The notes beneath the pieces were generated by a model. It did not search any database. It saw nothing but the letters and a program-made list of their open reading frames with translations, and was not told the origin of the DNA. Below are positions 1 to 9,200 of a stretch of DNA of 64,000 nt, one piece after another. The stretch comes from Caenimonas sedimenti (GTDB taxonomy: Bacteria > Pseudomonadota > Gammaproteobacteria > Burkholderiales > Burkholderiaceae_C): NCBI RefSeq assembly GCF_007833165.1, contig NZ_VOBQ01000003.1, positions 186,001-250,000 of the forward strand, written 5' to 3'. A program made the position numbers and the translations under genes. Every line of letters starts with the position of its first letter. The stretch's first letter is position 1.

Positions 1-1
1 G

Positions 2-1297
2 GAGGCGTTCACCCCGCACCACTACGAACAGGCCCTGGCCCAGCGCCGGGAGGGGCCGGCCGCGCTGTCGTTGCCGCTGTCGCTGTACGTGCACATCCCG
101 TTCTGCGAGTCGCTGTGCTACTACTGCGCCTGCAACAAGATCATCACGCGGCACCACGACCGGGCGCAATCCTACCTGCGGTACCTGGGCCGGGAGATGG
201 ATCTGCACAACGCCATCCTCGGCACCGACCGGGTCGTGACGCAACTGCACCTGGGGGGCGGTTCGCCCACCTTCCTGTCGGACGTCGAACTGGCGCAGCT
301 CATGGCCATGCTGCGGCGCGGCTTCGCCATCGCTCCCGGCGCGGAATGCTCGATCGAGGTGGACCCGCGCACGGTGGACGGGGCCCGGCTGCAGGCGATC
401 GCGGACCTGGGCTTCAACCGCATCAGTTTCGGCGTCCAGGACTTCGACCCCGACGTCCAGAAGGCGGTGCACCGGATCCAGCCGGCCGGGCAGGTGTTCG
501 CGTTGATGGAGCAGGCGCGGGCCATCGGCTTCGATTCGATCAACATCGACCTGATCTACGGGCTGCCGCGGCAGTCCCCCGAGTCCTTCGCGCGCACGCT
601 GGCCCAGGTCTCGCAACTGCGCCCTGACCGCATCGCCCTCTACGGCTATGCGCACCTGCCGGAGCGCTTCAAGTCCCAGCGGCGCATCGCGCAGGCGGAG
701 CTGCCGGCACCGGGGGCCAAGGTGACGATGCTGTCGCAGGCGCTCGCTTCGTTCGAAGGCGACGGCTACGTGTACGTCGGCATGGACCATTTCGCGCGGC
801 CGGACGACGCGCTGGCGGTCGCCAAGCGGCAGGGCCGGTTGCACCGCAATTTCCAGGGTTACAGCACCCAGCCGGACTGCGACCTCATCGGCTTGGGCGT
901 CTCGGCCATCGGGCGGGTCGGCGCGACCTACAGCCAGAACGCCAAGACGCTTGCCGAGTACTGCGACCATCTCGACCAGGGCCGCCTGCCGGTGGCACGC
1001 GGGCTCGCCCTGAGCCGCGACGACCTGGCGCGCCGCGCCGTCATCATGGCCCTCATGTGCCAGGGCGAAGTGGTCTTCGAATCGATCGAGGTGGCCTGGC
1101 TGCTCCACTTCCGCAAGTATTTCGGCGCCGAGCTGGAGCAGTTGGACAAGCTTTGCGCGGAGGGCCTGGTGACCGTGGACGAGACCGCCATCCAGGTGAC
1201 GGCCAAAGGCTGGTTCTTCGTGCGCGCCATCGCCATGCTGTTCGACCGCTACCTGCAGGCCGATCGCAACCGCACCAAGTTCTCACGCATCCTCTGA
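2..1297 (+). CDS. hemN: Oxygen-independent coproporphyrinogen III oxidase, 5' truncated
   Basis: Radical SAM enzyme that converts coproporphyrinogen III to protoporphyrinogen IX without oxygen, a cytoplasmic step of heme synthesis. The reading frame is open from base 2, so the true start lies outside the window. About 431 residues are visible against roughly 457 in Escherichia coli HemN, so some 20-25 N-terminal residues are missing. The SAM cluster motif is clear near base 110 (CESLCYYCACNK, a CxxxCxxCxC pattern), followed by the GGGSPTFL glycine motif and a C-terminal HemN domain. An anaerobic heme enzyme fits next to a nitrate respiration locus, where NarI and other cytochromes need heme, but it is convergent with that operon rather than part of it. 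The family call is firm. Confidence 0.95.
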   Translation, partial: EAFTPHHYEQALAQRREGPAALSLPLSLYVHIPFCESLCYYCACNKIITRHHDRAQSYLRYLGREMDLHNAILGTDRVVTQLHLGGGSPTFLSDVELAQLMAMLRRGFAIAPGAECSIEVDPRTVDGARLQAIADLGFNRISFGVQDFDPDVQKAVHRIQPAGQVFALMEQARAIGFDSINIDLIYGLPRQSPESFARTLAQVSQLRPDRIALYGYAHLPERFKSQRRIAQAELPAPGAKVTMLSQALASFEGDGYVYVGMDHFARPDDALAVAKRQGRLHRNFQGYSTQPDCDLIGLGVSAIGRVGATYSQNAKTLAEYCDHLDQGRLPVARGLALSRDDLARRAVIMALMCQGEVVFESIEVAWLLHFRKYFGAELEQLDKLCAEGLVTVDETAIQVTAKGWFFVRAIAMLFDRYLQADRNRTKFSRIL

Positions 1298-1319
1298 CCG
1301 GCCGTTTCCCCTTCGCACC

Positions 1320-1730
1320 ATGACATCCACCAGCCCCCATTTCCATGAATTGCTCCAGTCCGCCGCCGGGCAGCCCGAGCCGCAGCGGCTGCTGTTCGTC
1401 TTCGCGGGCGCGGGGCTGCCCGAGGACGCGACGCCGGCGCAAAGGGCACGCTTCGAAGCGGGCGAGGGCGGCACCCTCGAGCCGCTGGCCTGCGTCGACA
1501 AGAGGCCGGACGAGCTGACGGATTTCGAGGCCCTGGCCGCCGAGGCGCGCCAGGCGTGTCCGCCCTGGCATGTGGTGTTCATCGCGGCCCTGGGCGGCCA
1601 GGCCGGCGCCGGGCCGACCGACGGCCAGGTCGACGACGCGCTGCGCGGCATGGTCGAGAACCTGCGCGTCGGCCGCATGCAGGGCTACTCCGCGCTCGAC
1701 CCCGCTGGCGAGCCCGTGGCGTTCGAGTAG
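1320..1730 (+). CDS. Small conserved protein of unknown function
   Basis: A 136-residue cytoplasmic protein starting 22 bases after hemN, probably cotranscribed with it. No signal peptide, membrane segment or recognised catalytic motif is visible. It has a hydrophobic LLFVFAGAGLP strand near the N-terminus, an FEAGEGG turn and a WHVVFIAALGG strand. From memory, similar Comamonadaceae proteins are labelled ribonucleotide reductase subunit alpha, but nothing in the sequence supports ribonucleotide reductase activity: it is far too short and lacks the cysteines. Best treated as a conserved hypothetical. Confidence 0.7.
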   Translation: MTSTSPHFHELLQSAAGQPEPQRLLFVFAGAGLPEDATPAQRARFEAGEGGTLEPLACVDKRPDELTDFEALAAEARQACPPWHVVFIAALGGQAGAGPTDGQVDDALRGMVENLRVGRMQGYSALDPAGEPVAFE

Positions 1731-1763
1731 TCGGACTGCGATTCGGGCCGCCGGCCGGGCGTT

Positions 1764-2465
1764 TCACGCCCCGCCGGACGCCAGGTCGAGCACCTGGCCA
1801 TCGTGCTCCACGTACGGCGCATACGGGCCCGTGCCACTGTTGTCGGCGTGCGAGGCGGCGACGAAATCACCCCGGGTCACGTCGAACACGTGCACTTCGC
1901 CGTCCTCGATGACGTAGTGCCAGCCGTGCAGGGTGAGGCGGCCCTGCTCGACCTCGCGCCGCACCATGGGATAGGCCATGAGGCGCTCCAGTTGCAGGAC
2001 CACGGCCCGCTGCTCGGTGCGGCGGAAGGCTTCCGGCCCGGGCTGCACCGGCAGCAGGGCTTCGCTGGCCAGCTTGAGCCAGGCCCTGAGGGCGACGGCT
2101 TCGTCCGGCGTGCCCTCATAGGCCGCGCGGATGGCGCCGCAATGGCTGTGTCCGCAGACGATGATGGTTTCCACGTGCAGGGTGAGCACCGCGAATTCGA
2201 TCGCGGCCATGGTGCCGTGCAGGCCGTGCGAGCCGTCATAGGGAGGCACGAACGCGCCGACATTGCGCACGATGAACAGCTCGCCCGGTCCGGCCCCGGT
2301 CAGCAGGTAGGGCACCAGGCGCGAGTCGGAGCAGCCGATGAAGAGGGTCTTGGGATGCTGGCCCTGGGCGACCAGATCCTGGAAGCGCTGCTGGTGGCGC
2401 GGGAAATAGTCCGAGCGGAACTGCCGCAACCGCTGCAGCAGTTCGTCCGGCGCGGGCGTGGTCAC
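1764..2465 (-). CDS. can: Beta-class carbonic anhydrase
   Basis: Interconverts CO2 and bicarbonate in the cytoplasm. The zinc site is intact: Cys45 and the Asp47-Arg49 dyad in GCSDSR, then His106 and Cys109 in GHSHCG. The length of 233 residues is normal for the class. A GTG start at 2465 is chosen because GTGA overlaps the stop codon of the upstream parvulin gene; a longer frame to 2540 would run into that gene and has no family-like sequence. It is the last gene of the narK1K2GHJI transcription unit, which suggests expression during nitrate respiration, perhaps to handle the CO2 and bicarbonate balance. That role is inference. Confidence 0.93.
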   Translation of the reverse strand: MTTPAPDELLQRLRQFRSDYFPRHQQRFQDLVAQGQHPKTLFIGCSDSRLVPYLLTGAGPGELFIVRNVGAFVPPYDGSHGLHGTMAAIEFAVLTLHVETIIVCGHSHCGAIRAAYEGTPDEAVALRAWLKLASEALLPVQPGPEAFRRTEQRAVVLQLERLMAYPMVRREVEQGRLTLHGWHYVIEDGEVHVFDVTRGDFVAASHADNSGTGPYAPYVEHDGQVLDLASGGA

Positions 2466-3250
2466 TGGACCAGCGGCGTGTCGGCGGCGTCCAGTTCCAC
2501 GCCGGCCATGCGCGCCTGGCCGGCGAGCAGTTGCAGGCACTGGCGCAGCGCCGTGACGTAGCTTTGCTGGCGCAGCGCCATTTCCACCGCGCCGCGCACG
2601 GCTTCGAAAGCCTGCGCCGCCCCGGCCTCGCGCTCCAGCACCTCGACCACGTGCAGGCCGAAGCGGCTGTGCACCAGGCGCGGCAGGACGCCGACCTCCG
2701 CGTGGCCCAGCACCTCGCGGGCGAACTCGGGCGCGCAGTCGGCGGCCGCCAGCCAGCCGAGGTCGCCGCCGGACTCGCCGCTCGGGCAGTTGGACAGTTC
2801 CCGGGCCGCGCGCGCGAAGCCGTCGGCCCCGCTGCCGTCGTGGCAGCGGACGTCGAGCAGGCAGGCTTCGGCCCGGTTGCGCAGGGCCACCACGTCGACG
2901 CCGGGCGTCACCGCGAACAGCACGTGGCGCACCCGCGCGCGCTCCCCCGTGCGGTAGCGCGCGGCGTGGCCTTCGAACTGCCGGCGGCAGGCTTCCTCCG
3001 AGGGCTGCGGAATCCGCAGCTCGCGTTCGAGCCAGGCTTCGATGGCATCGGACGCCGCCTCGCTCGGCACGCCTGCGACCGGTGCCGGGTCGCTGTCGGG
3101 CAGCAGTCCGTCGCGCATCGCCGCCTGGCGCAGCAGCTCGGTGCAGGCGCGCTGGCGCAGTTCGTCGGGTGCCAGCTTCTCATCGGGGGCGTGCAGGGCT
3201 TGCCCGTTGACCGTGGCGACGGTTTCATCAGCGGAAATGGAATCGGCCAT
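2462..3250 (-). CDS. Parvulin-type peptidyl-prolyl cis-trans isomerase
   Basis: A 262-residue NifM/PpiC-like protein. The C-terminal half carries the rotamase signature (RVRHVLFAVTPG, then SGGDLGWL and HSRFGLHVVEVLE); the N-terminal half is helical and resembles the NifM/SurA chaperone part. No signal peptide is seen, so it probably acts in the cytoplasm. The ATG at 3250 lies 8 bases after the narI stop codon and the gene overlaps the carbonic anhydrase gene downstream. Parvulins after narI recur in betaproteobacterial nar operons as I recall them, so a role in folding or maturing the nitrate reductase is likely but not shown here. Confidence 0.88.
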   Translation of the reverse strand: MADSISADETVATVNGQALHAPDEKLAPDELRQRACTELLRQAAMRDGLLPDSDPAPVAGVPSEAASDAIEAWLERELRIPQPSEEACRRQFEGHAARYRTGERARVRHVLFAVTPGVDVVALRNRAEACLLDVRCHDGSGADGFARAARELSNCPSGESGGDLGWLAAADCAPEFAREVLGHAEVGVLPRLVHSRFGLHVVEVLEREAGAAQAFEAVRGAVEMALRQQSYVTALRQCLQLLAGQARMAGVELDAADTPLVQ

Positions 3251-3258
3251 GGTGTTCC

Positions 3259-4032
3259 TCAGTGATCGCCCGGCTGGGCCACGGCGGCGGCGCCGCGCGG
3301 CGGCACGGCGCTGGGCTGCCCGGGCAGGTTGCGTCCGGGCGGGACGTTCAGGCGCCGGCTGCGCACCACCTGGTGGGGCCGCCACAGGAACGACACCGCG
3401 GCGAAGCCGCTGAAGATGTGCACCAGCCGGGTGAAGGGAAACAGCAGGAAGATCGTCATCCCGAACACCACATGGAACAGGTACGGCCAGGGCAGCGCCG
3501 CCAGCGCGGTGGCGTCCACCGGCCGCAGCGTGACGATCCGCTGCGCCCAGTCCGCCAGGATCAGCATGACGCTGCCGTCGGTGTGCTGCATCGAGTAGGG
3601 CAGCGTGATCAGCCCCACGACCAGTTGCACCCACAGCACCGCCAGCACCAGGATGTCGCTCACGTGGCTGGTGTGGCGGATGCGCGGGTCGAACAGCCGC
3701 CGGTAGATCAGCATCGACAGGCCGGCGAAGCACGCGGCACCGGCCACGCCACCGGCGGTGACCGCCAGCGTTTGTTTGGTGGCCGCCGACATGAACACGC
3801 CGTAAATCGCGTGCGGCGTGAACAGCCCTACCAGGTGGCCGAAGAACAGGAACAGCACACCCAGGTGGAACAGGTTGCTGCCCCAGCGCAGCAGCCCCGC
3901 GCGCAGCAGCTGCGACGAATCGCTCTTCCAGCTGTACTGGTTCTGGTCGAAACGGATCAGGCTGCCGACGATGAACACCGTGAAGCAGACGTAGGGGTAC
4001 ACCTGGAACAGGAAATCATGCAGGGACTTCAT
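3259..4032 (-). CDS. narI: Respiratory nitrate reductase gamma subunit (cytochrome b)
   Basis: Membrane diheme cytochrome b that takes electrons from quinol and passes them to NarH and NarG. The 257-residue protein has five hydrophobic segments. The four heme-ligating histidines fall at His56, His66, His187 and His205, the same numbers as in Escherichia coli NarI, so both hemes should be present. About 30 extra residues after the last helix form a proline- and arginine-rich cytoplasmic tail. The start ATG overlaps the narJ stop codon (ATGA). Fourth gene of narGHJI. Confidence 0.97.
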   Translation of the reverse strand: MKSLHDFLFQVYPYVCFTVFIVGSLIRFDQNQYSWKSDSSQLLRAGLLRWGSNLFHLGVLFLFFGHLVGLFTPHAIYGVFMSAATKQTLAVTAGGVAGAACFAGLSMLIYRRLFDPRIRHTSHVSDILVLAVLWVQLVVGLITLPYSMQHTDGSVMLILADWAQRIVTLRPVDATALAALPWPYLFHVVFGMTIFLLFPFTRLVHIFSGFAAVSFLWRPHQVVRSRRLNVPPGRNLPGQPSAVPPRGAAAVAQPGDH

Positions 4033-4736
4033 GGCGCCACTCCCTGGAGACCGTGGTTCTTGCGGACCACCCGGACGGGCTGGGGCTGGCCCGGGCGGGC
4101 CTGGCCCTGGGTCGAGCAGCCGTCGAAGGCGGGTGGCTCGGCCCAGCTCTCGTCCAGCGGCGGTTCGGCCGGTGGCGGCACCGCCTCGGCCTTCTGCCCG
4201 CCGAGGTCCAGGAGGGCGCCGAGCAGGCTGGCGTAGGCGCTTTCACGCTGGCGCAGCGCGCCGAAGATGCCGTTCAGCAGGTGCGCGATCTCCACCAGGA
4301 AGGCTTTCGCCTCGCGCTGCGGCTGGGTGGAGATGAACTCCAGCAGCGCAGGGAGGTAGTCGGGCAGTTCGCTTTCATTCAGCACCAGCCCGGCACTCTG
4401 GTAGGTCTGGCCCAGGTCGATCATGGCGGGCCCGCGGTCGCGCGAATCGCCGTGCACGTGCTCGAACAGGTGCAGCGAGGTCGCGCGGCCGCGGTCGAAC
4501 AGTTCGACGTACGCGGCCTCGAGCTCCAGCGGTTCGCCGCCCTGCAGCGAACCGATCAGGGCCTCGAGTTCGCGCAACCGCGTGCCTGGCAGGGCCTGGT
4601 CCTGGCGCAGCAGCGCGCGCATCTCCGCGAGATGGCTCCGCTGCCAGGGGTCCGGATAGCTGAGCAAGGCCGCGATGACGCGCAAGGTCACGGCGCCGGG
4701 TGCGCGCGCCGGCTGGCCGGTGGGTTTGTCTGCCAT
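4029..4736 (-). CDS. narJ: Nitrate reductase molybdenum cofactor assembly chaperone
   Basis: Dedicated TorD/NarJ-family chaperone that binds apo-NarG, helps load the molybdenum cofactor and the FS0 cluster, and holds NarGH until it docks on NarI. The 235-residue protein has the family core: the LLSYPDP segment near residue 25 and the SLHLFEHVHGDSRDRG motif near residue 90. The C-terminus is proline-rich and ends in a basic stretch. The ATG at 4736 lies 2 bases after the narH stop codon. Cytoplasmic and not part of the final enzyme. Confidence 0.95.
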   Translation of the reverse strand: MADKPTGQPARAPGAVTLRVIAALLSYPDPWQRSHLAEMRALLRQDQALPGTRLRELEALIGSLQGGEPLELEAAYVELFDRGRATSLHLFEHVHGDSRDRGPAMIDLGQTYQSAGLVLNESELPDYLPALLEFISTQPQREAKAFLVEIAHLLNGIFGALRQRESAYASLLGALLDLGGQKAEAVPPPAEPPLDESWAEPPAFDGCSTQGQARPGQPQPVRVVRKNHGLQGVAP

Positions 4737-4738
4737 GT

Positions 4739-6262
4739 CTAGATCTCCGCCTTGATGGGAATGGTGCGCTTCTTCTCCGCGCCGAACAGGCTCACGTCGG
4801 ACACGCCGTCCGAGCAGCCGTTGCCGAAGGTGAAGCCGCAGCCGCCGCGCACGTTGAAGGTGTTCTCGGCGTATTCGCGGTGCGTGCTCGGGATCACGAA
4901 GCGGTCTTCGTAGTTGGCGATCGCCATCACGTGGTACATGTCCTCGACTTCGTGCTCGGACAACCCCACCTGTTCCAGCACGGCCCGGTTGATGCGGCCG
5001 TCCACGTGCTTCCCGCGCTGGAACGCGCGCATCGCCAGCATCCGCTCGAGGGCGCGAATCACGGGCACGGTATCGCCGGCGGTCAGCAGGTTCGCCAGGT
5101 ACTTGACGGGAATGCGGAGCTGGTTCACGTCCGGGATCTCGCCGTTCACGCCCAGGTGGCCGGCGTTGGCGGCGGCGCTGATCGGCGACAGCGGCGGCAC
5201 GTACCACACCATCGGCAGCGTGCGGTACTCGGGGTGCAGCGGCAGCGCCACTTTCCACTGCACCGCCATCTTGTAGACCGGGCTGTTGCGGGCGGCCTCC
5301 ATCCACTGGTCCGGGATGCCGTCGATGCGGGCATGCTCGATCACGGCCGGATCGTTCGGGTCCAGGAAGATGTCGAGCTGGGCCTGGTACAGGTCGCGGT
5401 CACGCTCCACGCTCGCCGCCTCCTGGATGCGGTCCGCGTCGTACAGCAGCACGCCGAGGTAGCGGATGCGGCCCACGCACGTTTCGCTGCACACCGTCGG
5501 CTGGCCGGCCTCGATGCGCGGGTAGCAGAAGATGCACTTCTCCGCCTTGCCGCTCTTCCAGTTGTAGTAGATCTTCTTGTAGGGGCAGCCCGACACGCAC
5601 ATGCGCCAGCCGCGGCACTTGTCCTGGTCGATCAGGACGATGCCGTCCTCCTCGCGCTTGTAGATCGAGCCCGATGGGCAGGACGCGACGCAGGCGGGGT
5701 TGAGGCAGTGCTCGCACAGCCTCGGCAGGTACATCATGAAGGTGTTCTCGAACTGGCCGTACATCTCCTTCTGGATGTCGTCGAAGTTGCGGTCCTTGCT
5801 GCGCCCGGCGAACTCGCCCCCGAGGATCTCCTCCCAGTTCGGCCCCCAGACGATCTTGTCCATCTGCTTGCCGGTGATCAGGCTGCGCGGCCGCGCGGTG
5901 GGCGACGTCTTCATCTCCGGCGCCGACTGCAGGTGCGCGTAGTCGTACGTGAAGGGTTCGTAGTAGTCGTCGATCTCGGGCAGGTTCGGGTTGGCGAAGA
6001 TGCGCATCAGCAGCTTCCATTTCGCGCCCTGCCTCGGCTGGATCGAGCCATCCGCGCGGCGCACCCAGCCGCCATTCCACTTGTCCTGGTTCTCCCACTC
6101 CTTCGGGTAGCCGATGCCGGGCTTGGTTTCGACGTTGTTGAACCAGGCGTATTCCATGCCGGGGCGGCTGGTCCACACGTTCTTGCAGGTGACCGAACAG
6201 GTGTGGCAGCCGATGCACTTGTCGAGGTTGAGCACCATGCCGATCTGGGCGCGGACCTTCAT
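4739..6262 (-). CDS. narH: Respiratory nitrate reductase beta subunit (iron-sulfur protein)
   Basis: Electron-transfer subunit that wires NarI hemes to NarG. The 507-residue protein has four cysteine groups: CIGCHTCSVTC near residue 16, CEHCLNPACVASCP near residue 180, CRGWRMCVSGCP near residue 215, and CIFC with a later CSETC near residues 240-260. The tryptophan in the third group replaces a cysteine, which in this family gives three [4Fe-4S] clusters and one [3Fe-4S] cluster. The ATG at 6262 overlaps the narG stop codon (ATGA), so the longer open frame upstream is not used. Confidence 0.97.
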   Translation of the reverse strand: MKVRAQIGMVLNLDKCIGCHTCSVTCKNVWTSRPGMEYAWFNNVETKPGIGYPKEWENQDKWNGGWVRRADGSIQPRQGAKWKLLMRIFANPNLPEIDDYYEPFTYDYAHLQSAPEMKTSPTARPRSLITGKQMDKIVWGPNWEEILGGEFAGRSKDRNFDDIQKEMYGQFENTFMMYLPRLCEHCLNPACVASCPSGSIYKREEDGIVLIDQDKCRGWRMCVSGCPYKKIYYNWKSGKAEKCIFCYPRIEAGQPTVCSETCVGRIRYLGVLLYDADRIQEAASVERDRDLYQAQLDIFLDPNDPAVIEHARIDGIPDQWMEAARNSPVYKMAVQWKVALPLHPEYRTLPMVWYVPPLSPISAAANAGHLGVNGEIPDVNQLRIPVKYLANLLTAGDTVPVIRALERMLAMRAFQRGKHVDGRINRAVLEQVGLSEHEVEDMYHVMAIANYEDRFVIPSTHREYAENTFNVRGGCGFTFGNGCSDGVSDVSLFGAEKKRTIPIKAEI

Positions 6263-9200
6263 GCTGTCTCTCCCTGCGCCAAGGTTGGCGCGATGAGCTG
6301 GTCGGCCACCGGCGTGTCCAGCCAGTCGACCGTGTTCATCTTGCGCACCAGCACGAACTCGTCGCGGTTGGTGCCGATCGTGCCGTAGTAGTTGAAGCCG
6401 TAACTGAACTGCGCGTAGCCGCCGATCATGTGCGTGGGCTTGAGCACGATGCGCGTCACAGAGTTGTGGATGCCGCCGCGCAGGCCGGTGATCTCCGAGC
6501 CTGGGGTGTTCACGATCTTCTCCTGCGCGTGGTACATCATCACCATGCCGGACGGCACCCGCTGGCTGACCACCGCGCGGGCGGTGATGGCGCCGTTGAC
6601 GTTGAACAGCTCGATCCAGTCGTTGTCCACGATGCCGATCTTGGCCGCATCGACCTCGCTGATCCACACGCAGGGGCCCCCGCGGCTCAGGGTGAGCATC
6701 ATCAGGTTGTCGGTGTAGGTGGAGTGGATGCCCCACTTCTGGTGCGGCGTGATGAAATTCAGGGCGATCTCGGGGTTGCCGTTCGACCGCACGCCCTGGA
6801 TGCCGGCGGTGGTCTTCAGGTCCACCGGCGGCCGGTAGGAGCTGAAGCCCTCGCCGAACGCGATCATCCACGGATGGTCCATGTAGAACTGCTGGCGGCC
6901 CGTGAGGGTGCGCCATGGGATCAGCTCGTGCACGTTGGTGTAGCCGGCGTTGTAGGAGACCGTTTCGCTCTCGATCCCGCTCCAGGTGGGCGAGCTGATG
7001 ATCTTGCGCGGCTGGGCCTGCACGTCGCGGAAGCGGATCTTCTCGTCCTCGCGGTGCAGCGCCAGGTGCGTGTGGTCGCGGCCGGTCTGCTTGCCGAGCG
7101 CCTGCCAGGCCTTGACCGCGACGTGGCCGTTGGTCTCGGGCGCGAGCTGCAGCACCACCTCGCAGGCGTCGATGTCCGTCTCGATCTTCGGCTGCCCCTG
7201 GCTGGCGCCTGGCTCCCGCACGAGGCCGTTCAGTTCACCGAGCTGCCGGACTTCGGTCTCCGTGTTCCAGGCGATGCCCTTGCCGCCATTGCCCGCCTTG
7301 GCCATCAAGGGGCCGAGCGCGGTGAAGCGCCGGTAGACGTTGGGATAGTCGCGCTCGACCACGACCATGTTGGGGGCGGTCTTGCCGGGGATCAGCTCGC
7401 ATTCGCCGCGCGCCCATTCCTGCACGCCGAAAGGCTGCGCCAGTTCGGCCGGGCTGTCGTGCATCAGGGGCGCCAGGACCAGCTCCTTTTCCACGCCCAG
7501 GTGGCCCACGCAGACCTCGCTGAACTTCTTCGCGAAGCCCTTGTAGATGTCCCAGTCGCTTCGCGACTGCCAGGCTGGGTCGACGGCGGTCGACAGCGGG
7601 TGGATGAAGGGGTGCATGTCGCTGGTGTTGAGGTCGTTCTTCTCGTACCAGGTGGCCGTGGGCAGCACGATGTCGGAGTACAGGCAGGTCGTGCTCATGC
7701 GGAAGTCCAGCGTGACCAGCAGGTCGAGCTTGCCCTCCGGCGCCTTGTCGTGCCAGACGACCTCGACGGGCTTCGCCTCCTCCGCGCCCAGGTCCTTGCC
7801 CTGCACACCGTTGCTGGTGCCCAGCAGGTGCTTCAGGAAGTACTCGTGCCCCTTGCCCGAGGAACCCAGGATGTTGGAGCGCCACACGAACATGTTGCGC
7901 GGCCAGTTGTCGGGGTGGTCCGGGTCCGTGCAGCTCATCTTCAGCTTGCCGTCCTTCAGCGCGCCGACCGCGTAAGCCTTGGGGTCCATGCCCGCTGCCT
8001 GCGCATCGCGCACCACTTGCAGCGGATTGGTCTGCAGCTGCGGCGCACTAGGCAGCCAGCCCATGCGCTCGGCGCGCACGTTGTAGTCGATCATGCTGCC
8101 GCCGAATTTCTTCTTGTCGGCCAGCGGCGAGACCACCTCGTCCATGCCCAGCTTCTCGTAGCGCCACTGGTCGGTGTGGGCGTAGAAGAAGCTGGTGCTG
8201 TTCATCTGCCTCGGCGGCCGGATCCAGTCCAGCGCGAAGGCCAGCGCGGTCCAGCCGGTCTGCGGCCGCAGCTTCTCCTGGCCCACGTAGTGCGCCCAGC
8301 CCCCGCCGCTCTTGCCCACGCAGCCGCAAAGCATCAGCATGTTGATGACGCCGCGGTAGTTCATGTCGCTGTGGTACCAGTGGTTCATCGCGGCGCCGAT
8401 GATCACCATCGAGCGCCCCTGGGTCTTGTGGGCGTTCTCGGCGAATTGGTGCGCCACCGTGATCAGCTGCTCGCGCGGCGTCCCGGTGATGCGTTCCTGC
8501 CAGGCCGGGGTGTAGGGCGTGTCGTCGTCGAAGCTGGCGGCGGCGAGTTCGCCGTCGAGCCCGCGCGCCACGCCGTAGTTGGCCACCTGCAGGTCGAACA
8601 CGGTGGCGACGAGCGCGGAACGCTCTTCGCCGGCTTTGCCGAGCGCGATGCGCCGCGCCGGGACGGTCCGCACGAGCACGTCGGCCTGTTCGTTGTTGGG
8701 GAAGTGCTCGCTCGCGATGCCGCCGAAATAGGGGAAGCCGACTTTCGAGGTTTCGAATTCGCCCGCCCCGCCTTCCATCACCGACAGTTGCAGCCTGACC
8801 TCCCGGCCCGCGCGCGCCTCCTTCGCCTCGAGGTTCCACTGCCCCTCGTCGGCGCGGCCGTCCGGTCCCCAGCGGAAGCCGATGGCGCCATGGGGCAGCA
8901 CGACCTTGCCCGTCGCGTCGAAGGCCACGGTCTTCCATTCGGGATTGTTCGCCTGGCCCAGTTTCCCGTTGAAGTCGCTCGCGCGCACGTAGCGGTCCGG
9001 CACCATGATGGTGGTGCCCGACGGCAAGGTGTGCTCCTTCAGCATCACCAGCATGGGCATGTCGGTGTAGCGCCGCACGTAGTCGTCGAAGTAGGCGCTG
9101 CGCTCGCGGCCCGGGCCCGGGAAGTAGAAATCCTTCAGGATCACGTGGCCCATCGCCATGGCCACGGCGGCGTCCGTGCCCTGGCGTGGCTTCATCCAGA

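Noticed and set aside
2466-2540. Longer start for the carbonic anhydrase gene
   Set aside because: The extra residues are an arginine-rich shadow of the parvulin gene; the GTGA overlap start fits better.
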